DNA of 64,000 bases, taken from the NCBI GenBank assembly GCA_013398955.1, contig VWPU01009412.1:124001-188000 (forward strand), written 5' to 3'. Below, one piece after another: positions 26,161 to 49,595 of the stretch. Origin of the DNA: Callaeas wilsoni (Eukaryota; Chordata; Aves; Passeriformes; Callaeidae). Position 1 is the stretch's first letter; every line of letters begins with the position of its first letter. The translations under genes and the position numbers were made by a program. A model generated the notes under the pieces. That model was not told the DNA's origin. It did not search any database and saw nothing but the letters and a program-made list of their open reading frames with translations.

Positions 26161-29100
26161 ACGGCAAACTTCTGTATGTCTTTTAAGATGAAAGAGTGCT
26201 TAAAAGTAATATCCTGTAGAGAAAACACTTGGTTTTACAAAAAATCTCAGCTTTTTGCCTGTGAAGGAATGCTAGTCTACACAAGACTGAAAAATGAGTA
26301 TCCTTCTTTGGCTTATTTCTTTTCCCCAAACTTCACTTTTATCTCCTAAGCTCCTCCAAATATCCAACCTGCAACTAATCTTGATCTTAAATTTGGTAGC
26401 AAGCCTGTCCCTGGGCACAGGGCAAGTGACAGTTACAAAGTGGTGATCAGAATGATGTGTTGCCTTCTGTAGGAATGAAGGAAATTAACAGCCGAAGGAA
26501 TCAGCACAAGAAGCGGTGTAAGACAGATCAGGCTCTTATTTCTGTATCATTAAAGATCAAAGGAAAGAACTCAAATGTCAACAACTTTACAAGTACATGC
26601 TTAATGCTCTGAACAGCCAGGAAAATGGGAGAAAGTCAGTCTAGGAGAGCATGCAGTGAACATCACATTACCGGATTCTGTATTTTACTTTTGCAGGTCA
26701 CCTTAAAGCTATGTAGTGTCGAGGATTTAAAGCTCTTAAGGAGATTAAGAGTTCAAGAGCTGTGAACAAACAAATTTAGGCTACTAAAATCACAATTCTA
26801 AATTTTAAAATGTGCATGAGATGATTATGAGTATGAGTTAGTGATTTTTAATTATTTTGTGCAAGTTTTGCATATTCATAAGTCTGCTTGGAGAAGCACA
26901 CACTGCATTCTGATGAGGAATGCCATTATCTCACACTCTCAACACAGCCTCAGTACAGCACGAGACAAGGTTTCAGGGGCAGGACATGACACTGCAGCAG
27001 ACTCACAGTTTCAAATGTCCACAGTGACACTGGGGATGGATCCTTCCCACAGCCTCATACGTGGCACACCCGCTCTGCTTCACCTCTGCCCTCCCCAGGG
27101 CTGGTAAGCTTTAAGCTGCACGAATTCCTCACACCGGGAACGGCATGGAGAATGGCTGGAGCCAAACCATGCTTCTGCTTCCCCCACTTCAGCCAGCCTC
27201 TGCCAAGTGTCAGAGCTGCGGCATGCAAGACTTCTGGAGAGGGGCAAGGGATGGACGAAGTATGAAGTGTAGAACTGGGATTCCACGCTCAGGAGAAAGG
27301 TGGAAGGCACATGGGCTTTGTTACCTTGCCCAAGACAACCACAAGGTGAAGACCCCCATGGCTGGATGCTGACTCTTCCCAGACAGCTCAAACTGGTGGA
27401 GAGCAGACACCTAGGGAGGAAGGACACACGTTCTCCACAGGTATCTCTGTCAGATAATCTGGTTGTGTCCTTTCACCTTTCTTTCTCTGGCAGTATCACG
27501 AAACATTTAGGTGATAACTTTCAGCACTGCTTGGATCAACATAAATCATTTATTAATAACATTTATCATCAATCTGAAGTAATATTCATTTCCACCTCCC
27601 CCCCCCACCAAGCTCCCTCCAGTTCCATTTTATTCATGAATAATACTTATGGTATTATGAAGAAAATACTCTCGAAATCTGAAAATTGGCAATTTTTTTA
27701 CTCCCATACTTTATCCTGGTCAAAAACTGAGGACTCATTTTTGGCATGAATCTAATAAAGCATTTTTTCCAATATTTTGAAGTGCAAGGGTCTGAAACAA
27801 TTTTGTCTGTCTAAGAGAACAATTGTGTCTCCCTGATGTGAGTAGTCTACTTCTCAATTAGCCTGTAAAAACAAGCCTGCCTCTCCAGACATTAGTCACC
27901 AGACTCTCAGATATTTTGCTTGGAACTAGAAATGGATTCATTAAAAAACCAGAAGTAGCTGATATCAAACAGGGATTCTGTTGAAGGGCAGTATTTTTAT
28001 GAAAAATGTGTAAGCTGATATGTACAAGAAAGGAAGGCAGCAGAGGACTGTGCATGTGTAACCATGGTCAGTATCTGAATCAGGATGAGTGTTTGAAGGC
28101 ATACACAGAATTCCCTATGCTCTATTGCCTCTGCCACAGAATAGTGAAGGACTAGACTGGCTTATCTGGCTTATCTACGTGTTTATATACAGCAAACTAG
28201 ACACACTTCAGCACTAAATAATCCATTTACCTTTTCATAAAATTTTACTGGAGCGGAAGAAAAGCCTTGCAGCATGACCTACTAGCAGTATGCTCATCAC
28301 CTTGCTATGAATACACACAGTTTCTTAAATAATGAATCCCTAACCATTTAGAGGTTTTTCAAATGAAAATCAATGAAAAATTAAACTTAAATTTCATTTT
28401 GAAAGCTTCAAGCATTCATCATAAGAAAACAATAAAAGTACATGGTACCAGTATCACCTTTCTGTCAGATGCTAGTGAATACCTAGAGAAAGGGATATTC
28501 CTCTTTGCTTCATTTTCAGAGTTACTGGCAGTGAACAACCTTGCTTTCTCGTGAAGCTGGAGGAAGCATCTAATAGACGCTGTTAAAAGCCAGCCAGAAT
28601 TCAATAACCATTCATGAATTTGTCTACTCAAATTTTTAGCATATTGACAGATTTTAGCCTCCCAACACCCTCTGACAACATATCCCTGTTCCATCACTGA
28701 ATCGTGTTGTATAAAAAGAGAACTTCCTTTGTGCCTGGTCATAGTGATTTTTAAGTTCATGTGCCCTGAGGACAAAAAAATCAAACCACTCCCTCATGAT
28801 TTCCTCCAAGTCATTCGTGACTTCAGAGCTACCCCTTTATCTTTTCCTAACATAGAAAAGAAACTGCTATCAGCAAATCCTGGAATTTCTCAGAAATAAA
28901 ATAAATAAGGAGACTCAGTAGGAACTCTAGGCTAGTTATGGTCAACAGTGTAAAAGGTGATTAGTAGATCTAAACAAACCTTAGGCATTTGATATCTAGA
29001 GTTGTCTAAGAGATCGACAGTTGATGCTGTCGCTGTTCCTATACTGTAACTTCAGACCAAGGCAATTCAGTGTGTATGGGGCCAGCCAGCCATAGCCTGT

Positions 29101-32039
29101 TTTATCATCTCTTCTAAAAGCAGACTAGAAGACTCGACAATCTCTACTGGTACTATTGAGAAAGGAGTTCTAACATTACTCACCTTCTCTTCCACTCAAG
29201 GACGTATGGGCAGTTCATGTGCTGTTCAGGAGAGGAAGGATTAGTATGTTCGTGAAAGGAAGCACTATCACTTTGCTCATCTCAGGCAAAGCAGATACAG
29301 TGGCTGTCATGCTCAGGACACAAAACATCTCCATAGTCACAGAGAAGTGTTATGCTCAAAACAGCTTGCACGTCCTTTGAGGTGTTCTGTGGCCTCAATG
29401 AGCTGAATACACCAAGCTATAAACAAGTCTGTTGAGCACAACTTCTATGAATAGCACGGTGGAAACAGCTAAACAGAGAGAGGAAAGGATTGCTGCAGCT
29501 CAGCTGGCTGGTCAATGAGGGGCCCTGAAGAGCACAAGAGCTGGGGCTGACACAGTGGCAACCCAGGAGACGAGGGGCCAAGAGAACACCATCCTCCCAA
29601 GCTTCCTGAAGAACACACCGTGGCATTGCTCTTGGTGAGAAGGCCATTAAAATAACTCCACTGTCCCTAGGAACAAGCAGCTCTTGATTTCTCTTTTTCT
29701 GAGGGGTACTGGGATGAAGGTGTCACAAAGAAGCTTTATCCTAGCATCAAACCCTGCTCAAAGCTCTGAGCTAGTGATAGCAAACACTGTGGCAAAACTT
29801 CCCTGGCATGCTTTAGCAGCTGTAACACTAACAGAACAACAACTATCCGTAAACACACCGAAGTCTCTGAACCCAAGAGCCTTGGTTTCTTCTAGTGTTA
29901 CCACAAGGAGGGTGTTTTTTTATCCCATGGAATCCTGTAGAGCACTGGCATTGAGCAATTTCAAGTTCATTTGGAGAACCAGCATATATGACAACCATGC
30001 TTAATTTAAGGTAATTAATTTAGATTTGGTAAGGCAGATAAAGTACTTTTATTGCAAAACATAACTAATTATGTAAGGTGCATATACATTATACACATGT
30101 CCTTACATATTACAAAATGTGTATAACATCACATATAACATCAGGAGAAAACATGTTTTTGGTAAACTAAAAATGCAGATCTAAATTTTAACAGAATGCA
30201 TGTTAGGTGAGATCCCTATGTACAGAAGGGCTAAATACATATTTTTAGTGTGAGACAAAGTTCACACTTTTCAAGTAACCACTGTGTAATACGGCATCTT
30301 CTAAAATATTTTGCATTTAGACACACTTAATACCTACTTCTGCCCTAGTGATGTCCTGAATATCACAAACATTAATTTATAATTAGGCCCCTGAAGATAC
30401 TACTTCTAATTTTTTTAAACGAATGTATTATTTTGCCTAAAATTTGACTCTGCTATGTTCCCTGAGAATACTACAATTTAAAACACACATATTTTATTAT
30501 CTGTACCATGTAACCCTTTTTGCACGGCAGTATGTTAGTGCATAAACTATCAAATATAATTTATGAGTAGAATTTTAAGGTAATCTTTCTGTTTAAAGTA
30601 TGTAGTTCATAGCAAAGACTACATTTATTACACGATTTAACAACAAGGAAAGAATTCCCATGGGTGCCTAATTTTCACTTTACACAGTAAAAAATACATC
30701 TGGAAAGAAACCAAAGGTCTTTGTAAGTTGATTATATGTCAGCCAATGTGAGGCTTTGCTACTTTATAAGAGACTGAAATGAGATTGTCTAGAAATTGCC
30801 TTCCCTATTTTTTCCAATCTCATTGTAAAGAAATGAAAAAAAGAATATGAAAACTTGGTTAGACTTCCATTTTTAATATCATGGGATGCTGTAAGTCACA
30901 CAGTAAAATGTCCTGTAGACACAAAGGCATGAAAATGATGGATTTTCTTTAAGATATGCAAGACTTAAAATTCTCTCACTACAGCAAGTCAGCTGCTTTA
31001 CAAGGTTACAGCTAAGCCTAATCCTGATCTGGTTTAGTGAAAGCAGAGCTTCATTCTATTATTTTAATTCAAAACGGTAACACTTGTTTCTAAACTTCTA
31101 CAGTAAGCAGCTCTGCAGCTAATTTTGGGGTCTGTAAGTATGTTCAGTGCACTATCAGCATAGAGATGTGAAAATTGGAAAGAATGTAGAGGTCATTTAA
31201 TAAATTGGCATCCTGTATGCCCACCCTCCAGTATGGAACGATCCTCATTACCACGACTGTGCTTTGTTTCATTTTAAATGGTCCCAGGGATGGGATTTAG
31301 TACTTCATCAGCTATTCCCCCGCGAAGGAACCAGACCTCTGATATGGATTACAGTCAGCAGCACATATATGAGCCTCTCCTTCATTTCAGGGGATTAAAA
31401 CTCAAGGATAATGAAAAAGAGCCCTTCAAAACATTTCTCATACTGATGACTTGCATAGCAAAACTGTGGAAGCCTGTATTTATTTGTCTTGGGATGGAAC
31501 CATGGAGGCAGTAAGCAATTGGAAAGAGACTCACAAGAAATGCAATGTACAAATTATTTGGAGGCAATCCTCTCCTATTTGCAAAAGAGAAACCGAGAAA
31601 ACACTCCTCAGATCCCCTAATCCAGACAAACATATTCACACAAAACTGTTTGTTTGTTTGTTGTCCTCTCTGCCCTTGTTTCAGACTATGAATGCTCCTT
31701 GCAATGTCAGGGGGAAATTTCATTTCTACCCAAAAGGCCATGGAACTGGGGATTCTGGTAAGGAACGGGAAGTAAAAATCTCTTTTTACGGGGTGAACTC
31801 TGAAATTTGGTCTGTCAGACTTGTCTAATGATTGGGAGAAAGACTCCTGTCCCTCATTACCCTGCCCATTTTATTTAAATATACCAGCTCTTCAGCCTTC
31901 TACCACCTTCTGCCACCTTTTTCAGCTACCCAGGCCCTTGGAGATGTGAATATCAGCTCTTTTCTTTTTAACCACAGTGTATCAGATGATCTCTCCTCGT
32001 GCAATTCACTTGGACCCTTAATTATTGTGACACTTGTTA

Positions 32040-32100
32040 TTTAGAGAGCTCTTTCATCTTCAAAGCACTTCACAAACATTAATTATCCCAAATCTAGATT
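32040..32100 (+). mobile_element. possible ancient SINE/LINE tail relic
   Basis: The words TCAAAGCACTTCACAAACAT and TTAATTATCCC recall the AAGCACTTTACAAACATTAA segment found in very old amniote interspersed repeats (MIR/L3-related tails). Only about 50 bases match and the family is uncertain. Confidence 0.3.
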
Positions 32101-35100
32101 AATTAATCTGACAATTAATTTGCTATATATCCAGCAACGGAGAACAAACTAGTGGCTAATAAAGTCATCGGAATGAGTTCACAAGACTCCAACAGATATG
32201 GGATCAAGCTCATTTCTTGAGTCTATTTCTCTCTCCTAAATCTTGACTGCAACATGTTATTTTCTTCCCCAGCATCTTCGGCTGCTTTATCAAGAACATA
32301 ACCAAGGAAAGGCAAGAGAAAAAAAAAGGAATCTGTAAGGTGAGATCACACACACATGGAGTTAATCAGTTATATTTTAAAGGTGTTCTTAAATCTTATA
32401 CTCCACCTGCACAGAGTTTATGAAGATTGATCAGGTCAATCCCTGACTGCTCAGACAAATCAGGATGCCAAACACATTGCTGCAATTAGTGAATTCAGGA
32501 GGCGCTCCTACCATAAGCCAATTGCTAAATTATAGATTAACCCAAACAGACAATAGAGTGAGTGGTTAGAGGAAATTCCCAACAGTCACTGTAAACCTTA
32601 TGCAATAGGCGTCTAAAGTTTTTAATAATCATGGTACTGCCTGTGGTAGCACTTCTCTCTCTCATGTAGAGAGAGCAAGGGGAATAGGAAAGAACAAGGA
32701 AAAGGAAGATTTGATTGTTTTTATGCAAGAAGGTCTCAGAAACTGCCTTTCACAGTGTGTTGCTTAATTTTATAATAATCCTCAAAATAATGCATCATTC
32801 TGGCTGAAGCCTGTATTAAAACTCCTACGCTCATGAAGCAGTATGCACTTCAACAAATATTTCTCTTAGCTTATTAAATATACACCTCATCCTAATAGTT
32901 AAGCGTACATTTTTTTCTTTGCAGCACCAAGAAGGAACTTTTTATTATCCAAAATTATCAGCTGCACAGTTAGCTCTAGAAGAACTATGCTGAAAATTCA
33001 CAACATGGTAACATCCTTGAAGTGGCTAATAAATAAATATTATTCAGACTATAAAGAAAAATCTGCATTCTCGAAGAGTGAGGCAATTATTCTACAGATT
33101 CCAGGAAAATGCTCTGACCTAATGAAAAGGAAACAACTTACCGAAAAAGAAATTTGAAAGCATGTTTTGATTCATATTAAAGGCATGTAAAGGTTGAGTC
33201 CCCCTTTCTTATTTTTGATCATTTTCTACAAGAAAGACTCCATATGCAAATAGCTCTTCAACAGCACCAGGGTAAGCAAGCAGAGAATGATTGGCTCCAC
33301 TGGCATTAATTTGGTGAGTAAATTGAAGGGAAAATGTAGAACTGCTTAGTTAATCAAGTATGACTGAAATCACCCAATCAAGTAAATAACCAGCAAGTCT
33401 AGCCTATGCTGTAATTTGTTCTTGGTGCTAGTCTCTTTCTACATGGAATTAAAAGCCCAAAGAAAACAGCAACAATAAATGAGCCTTCTCTTATGGAACA
33501 GTACAAAATCCTTCAGTTCATGCCTTTCTAATCATCATTTGCCACTGCTTGAATTGCCTTTTAAGCCACATGCTTTTTAAAATCCTGCAGAAATTATTGC
33601 TGTTGACCACAAACTGTATCTTTCCATACTACTGATTCAAACACTCTGACAGCTAAATTGCGAAAGAATAAAAGCACTACTGGATTTGTCTGAATATATT
33701 ATTCCTCGTATTTACTTGGTCTTCTTCACAGGTTCTGCTCAGTTACTTTCACTAGTGGCTTTCAGAGATACTGAGGGTTTACTGAAGGATTCCAGTTTAT
33801 AAGATACCTGTATAGGCAGAGCTACAGTCAAGTATTAAAGGTCACTGAAAACTTATTGATCTAGAGAACATAGCAGAAATAACTCAAAGAATATCAAAAT
33901 AACCACTGCTATTTGCTTCTCCTTGACTCAGAATGGAGCAGACGATACATTTACAGACCTACAAAAAGCAATTTCTTCCCCTAATGATCCATCATTTTGC
34001 ATGAAAGAGCCAACACATTTAAGAAATCAGAAAGAAAAAGAAAGTTACAACTGTCTGAAGAAGACCCAGCATTCCACCCCCAAAAATGCCGCAGACACTG
34101 GGGAAGAGATTATTATATTAATAACAAATTTTCATGTAATGATTTTAATGAATAAAATTTAAAAAAAGTGATTATCTATTTACATCCAGAATAATGTCAA
34201 GATCTTTCTTGTAAGCTGTGGAGCTGCTTCTATTAATATTGTAACAAGGTTCACATTATATAATAGTATCAACAAGGCAGAAGAGGCACTGCATAGATTA
34301 CTAATTTAAGCAAAGTGCAGGTCGCTCAAGAAGACCTTGTCAACAATGACCTACCGAAAAAACTCATATAAAATTCACGGTATATGAAAATTCACATTGG
34401 AAAGGGACCTATTTATCAAGATCTTAGTATGGAAATAAATTGAAAATTACCTTTAAAGTCCTGAGTGGACCTTACTAGGACTAAGAGCATCATAGGTACA
34501 CTGAGGATTACAAGCATATGGAAATAGACTCCTCAGCAGAAAACCTAACATAACTCCTGTGCCAAGACACAGCTACTCCAACAGATCAGATGGACAGAGC
34601 CAAGGAAGTCAACTGGACATAAAAGAAAACAGAGAAGAATGGCAGAACCAGGTTTTAACCTCATTAGAAGTGCACAGGAAGAGGCAACCTTCCCACGGTT
34701 ACCAAGAGAAAGGAACAGTGCTGTCTGGGGATTTCAGGCTGCAAAGCGCCGCTCATGCACACAGAGAGAGGCCTCATAACCCGGTGTACGGAACAGCCCT
34801 GGTGACCACGGCTGCGTGCCCCACTCACAACTGCACAGACACCAATTCCATCGGGACCATCACCTGCAGTCTGGGTCACGCAGGGATGAAACCATAAACA
34901 AACTGACAGCAATGATATAGGTGCAACATACAGATTTTTGAAAGGTAGAAATGTATCTAATGGACATGCTTCTTTTGAAAATTTCCCCTATGTAGGTGGA
35001 AGATGGAAGGGGCTTTCTATACAGATATGACACATGCTTCCCACTCTCCTAGCAGCTTATCAGTTCACCTCAGCAACATTATTATTCCAGCTGGTTTTTT

Positions 35101-35521
35101 GCCTCCTTTCCTACTTTTCCTTCTGAACAGAACTTCTTCTGGGGAGGTTCTCCATACAACCTCAGCAGAAGATAGAATTATTGCATGACACATGCCCTGT
35201 TTGGCCTTTGCCTAACAAGCCGCTTCTTAGGCATTTATTTCCCAAGTATTACAGTGCCTAATACCAAAACAAAAAGAGATTTTTTTTCTGTATATATAAC
35301 TGGGACTTCTCTAGAAAAAGAAGAACTCTGCAACTATTAGAATGGGTGGGCAGTAGACGATCCCTACCAGAAAACAGGCACAATACAATCTTGTATTTCA
35401 GATAAACCTTTGACGGCAACATAATTCACATGCTGAAATCAGAATGCCAAAGTTTCACAATTCACAGGACTTTCAGCACAACAGACTAGGATAAAACCTG
35501 CCCTCAGGAGGGGTACAATCC

Positions 35522-36106
35522 TGTGCCGGTTTGGACACACATCCAGGAGGAAACACCCCGAGAGGGGCGTCTCTCTCTCTCTCTCCTGCCTGCCAGGCAA
35601 GCAGGCCCCGGCAGCACCTCCCCCACGGGTTCGGGAAAATAATTTCTCAAGTGAAAGTGAAAAAAACTATTTATTTAACAAAACAGAGTCTCCTGCTGTC
35701 ACAGGGCGAAAAAGGATATTGAAACCCCCTCCCCTGTCCCCTAAAAGAGGACTACGGATTTAGAGTTCTTTCTGTAGGTAAAACCTGCAGTCCTGAGCTG
35801 GGCCGGGCCGGCCAGGCAGGGTCCGATGATCCCCCTTGGAGGGTCCCGCCGAGCAGGTCCGGAGATGACAGCCGGTCTCAGATGAAAAGCAAGCCAAAAA
35901 CAGTCCAAAAAGGCAAAGAAGCCGCTGAGGCAGATCACAGTCCCTTCTCCGCTGAAAGCTGAAGAGACTAGCGAGCAAAAGTCCTCTAACCAACAAATGT
36001 TGTCAGAATCGGGAGAGAAAAGAATGCAAAACATTCTAGTTGCAAGGTCAAGCTGGCCGCTTTGAAGAGTTCTCTCGGCTTCTCTCTCCCCCCTTTGCAA
36101 TTTAAA
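35522..36106 (-). mobile_element. endogenous retrovirus LTR, GC-rich, probably solo
   Basis: A sharply bounded, CpG-containing GC-rich block in AT-rich intron. It starts TGTGCCGGTTTGGACACA and runs through a TC repeat, CCTGCCTGCCAGGCAAGCAG, and an AACTATTTATTTAAC segment whose reverse complement holds an AATAAA polyadenylation signal about 150 bases from the TG end. That layout fits an avian LTR on the minus strand. The length of about 580 bases fits one LTR. The upper boundary is uncertain: a GGTACA word occurs at 35512-35517 and 36107-36112 but does not abut a clean TG...CA pair. No viral coding sequence is attached. Confidence 0.6.
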
Positions 36107-37789
36107 GGTACACTAGAAATCAAGCAGGCGATGGGGAATACAGTATGGTCATAGAATCACCCCAAGACACTCAGATTTGTCAGTAGTTACTGTTGTGATC
36201 TGAAAATCTTTACATATTAGAAAAGCAATGCACTACTTTTGGATCAAAGAGGTATTTTGTTCACTTCAATGCATACACTAATTGTCTGTCTTGTTAGCAT
36301 TAAAAGAAGGTATGATCGGCACTGAAGTGTGACCAGACTTCTTGGATGGTTTCAGTGTCTGGGAAGAAAAGCTCAGTAGGTTCGTAAATCTAATATATCC
36401 TTTTCATAATAAAACCAAGAGCAGCAATAATTGTAATAAAGTTTTACAAGGTGTCCTGAGAGGAATAAAATGTTCATTATTCTCTGCACCACAGCTAAAT
36501 AAAGCAAAATTAGTTTTTTCTTTAGAAGCCCACAAGGAATTCAAATTAACAGACTTTGTAAAGAATGCTAGCAAAAGACTTTTGAGGCAGACCCTAACTA
36601 TTGGTTGCTTTGATTTTAGAGACCTTGCTCATCTTATCTTTCTAAATAGACATTTTAAACCAGAAAGTTTCAAACGCCGAGATAGTGTAGACTGCTTTGG
36701 ATGCAAGACTTATGAAGAGCAAACTTCCTGTAAATTGAACAACTTTCTGTGAGTTGTTTTAGGGTACTTTTGCCATGTTAATCCTCATTCCCTGTAACAA
36801 AAATCTGACCACTAAGCTCAGTATCCATGTGATTTCCGTGGCAAGGATGAAGGGCCAGGACTTCAGGGTTCCAAACAGCCTACAGAGGCAAACCAAAGGT
36901 AGTCACAATCGCAAGGTGTCTGCAGTTAAGAATTTCCACAAGCTGATAGTTCCCTCTGAGCCCTTCTGGTGCCTCTTTAAGCCTTAACTTAGACTGTGCT
37001 TTCCAGAATATGTTAAAAACTAACAGCAAGAGGAGACCCAAAACCACCCAGCCTTATGCAATTACTGCTCACAGCGATCAAACAATCTTGGCAAGAAGCT
37101 GGTGCTCAGCAAGGCAGCTGGAATACACTAAATTTCCCCCACATTAAATAAGGCACAGGGAACTCTTCCAACACTTAGCAGTAACATATTGCTACATACT
37201 TTATGAAGTGAAACAAAGCAACTGAAGTCAAATGTTCCAAAATATGGTAACACAAAGAGTGGAATGCTTAGTCAATCAAAATAAAATCAAAGTAAATCAA
37301 AGTATAAACATTCATACAGTGTTATACCCGTCACAGACACTTTCTCTCTCTAATTCTTATCATTTTCACTCTTCTGTCCTATCTGCCATCCAATTCCTAG
37401 GTTATAGACCATACAGAAAAGAAGCAAATAATTATCTGACAGGTATTATATACTATCTCTCAAATACAAGTGATTTGGGTGGCTGCTCTACCATAACAGC
37501 CTTATCTTACACCCACCAAAAGTTATAAAGGGCCTGAATTTGAAACAAGTATCAAGCTTTTTTCTTATTTTACAGCCATAATTAGTTTTAAAATATTCCT
37601 GTACTCCTGAATGATCTGATGCAAATCTTAGTACTTTTAGCTTTTCTGCAAATGACTGAACTGTAGCCTCAGGCAAATACTCAGATATCTAAAGCAGGAC
37701 TACAAATATTTGCATACACAAACGAAAAACATGTATTCTCCCAAAAAGAGAGAACAAAAAGACTGTCTTGAAAATTCTCAGTAGGTTCA

Positions 37790-38175
37790 TAAGACCCATC
37801 TTACTCTGGTTTTCTTCTTCAGCCATTCTTTCAGTGACTTTCCCCTCATCTTCTCTACAGGCAGTCCTAAGGGACTACTCTTCTCTAGTTCCTCTTCACC
37901 CTTTTCAGCCTCTCTTTTGGCAGTTCATCTTGCAAACAATTTTGACTACTGTCTCAACTCATAGCTCAAAAGACCACCTTTATTCCCAGACCCATCTTCT
38001 TCTGCATACACTGAAATCTGAGCCTTTCTCATACCTTCTTACCTCAATTTCTAAGAGATAAGAGCATTTTTCTCCCTGTGGAACCTCATTCCTCTACCCT
38101 TATGGACTTGCCACTTGTTCTCACATTCTAGACTTCATATTTTGCTTACTTCTCTTCCTGGGTTTTCTCACCTAA
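37790..38175. other. pyrimidine-rich intronic tract
   Basis: For almost 400 bases the plus strand is heavily C/T-rich, dominated by words such as TTCTTCTTC, CCTCTTCACCCTTTTC and TCTCTTTTGGC, while not being a simple repeat. It reads as purine-rich on the transcribed copine strand. I recognise no repeat family or exon. Confidence 0.5.
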
Positions 38176-39175
38176 GTGATTTAAAGGCCACATGTACACA
38201 ATGTGATGAAGGCAGTGTTGTGCTAATTCTGCTTTTCATGTCAGTAGCAGAAATCTGATCCACCTCTTGCCTCAAATTTAGATGTTGTTCCATAATAACA
38301 GGGCTAATTTTGTGAAGTTATAAACCACAATCCAAGCATTTGTAAGACTGCTTTTTACCCTTTCCACACATCTGTGACATGCCCTGTAACATATCCACAC
38401 CAGCATTTTATTTTTTCTATCTGCATAGCACATCCTGCAGTATGTAAGGAGTGAAAAATGACAACACGCCTTCTGCAGGGTTTTGCAGCTATAATGATGA
38501 AAGAAGAAATGTTTGCAGGGACAAAATAACATTCTATTAGGCAATTTGGTATAGTAAGAAAAAAACAGTTATACTTTTGGGTCCAATATCCTTTCATCAG
38601 GTCTAAGAGTCTGAACAGACACTGGGGACCAGCGGTCTTTGATGTTTTTAAATTTAGTATTAGCCTTAAATCTGATTAGAAAACATAAACAATTGGATAA
38701 AGCCTTGATATAAGCTAAATTAGCCAAAAGAAGATGATTTTTTTCTACACAAAGCTCCAAGTTCCCAATCATCTGTCTTTTTGCGGACTAGAAACACTTT
38801 CATTACTATGGCACATGACTTTTTGTTGCCATCCTATTCTTCAAGTATAATAACAAATCTCATATTTCAGTGTTTCTTTTACAGAAGGTCTCCAGATATA
38901 GAAGTGAGGACAATAGTAATTAAAATTGAGGTAGGGCTGCCTCTTCCCTTGAGTATGCTTTCACCAGTTAAATGATGCTGGATTCAAATTATGCAACTGA
39001 TTGGGAAAAACAGCCCCATCATTTTTTGAGATTTCTGTAAGAAATATAGAGCATAATCTACTGATTACAGTGGATTACCACTTCTCTGCATCCTTAATTT
39101 GATTATGGTAATCATAACGCAGCTGTGTGATAATCTTTTCCATCAAAGAAGAGGGAAGTGCAGAATAGCAATCTA

Positions 39176-49595
<10,420 letters not shown>

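Larger units (their letters stand above)
16501..35500 (-). other. CPNE4: 33 kb CPNE4 intron, middle part
   Basis: Non-coding. It contains a GC-richer island with a paired CACGTG palindrome (16560-16900), stretches resembling conserved regulatory DNA (17640-17790, 20440-21560), a MIR-like relic (23135-23280), a tandem repeat (24163-24216), A-rich simple sequence (26105-26160), GC-richer islands at 26970-27430, 29440-29650 and 34540-34905, and a possible ancient SINE/LINE scrap near 32040-32100. The intervals between these are AT-rich with nothing I can name. Confidence 0.8.

Noticed and set aside
27300..27749. 149-codon plus-strand open frame, the longest in the window
   Set aside because: Peptide shows no domain, signal or family resemblance; it runs from a GC-richer island into AT-rich intron and is opposed by other frames. 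Consistent with chance.
31165..31240. Ancient CR1-like stretch (TTGGAAAGAATGTAGAGGTC)
   Set aside because: Weak and isolated similarity; no ordered run of diagnostic words.
34398..34430. CR1 tail on the minus strand (TTGGAAAGGGACCTATTTAT)
   Set aside because: Match is limited to one short word with no further family sequence.
36342..36752. 136-codon plus-strand open frame
   Set aside because: Codon and residue make-up resemble random AT-rich intron; no motif or splice context supports a gene.
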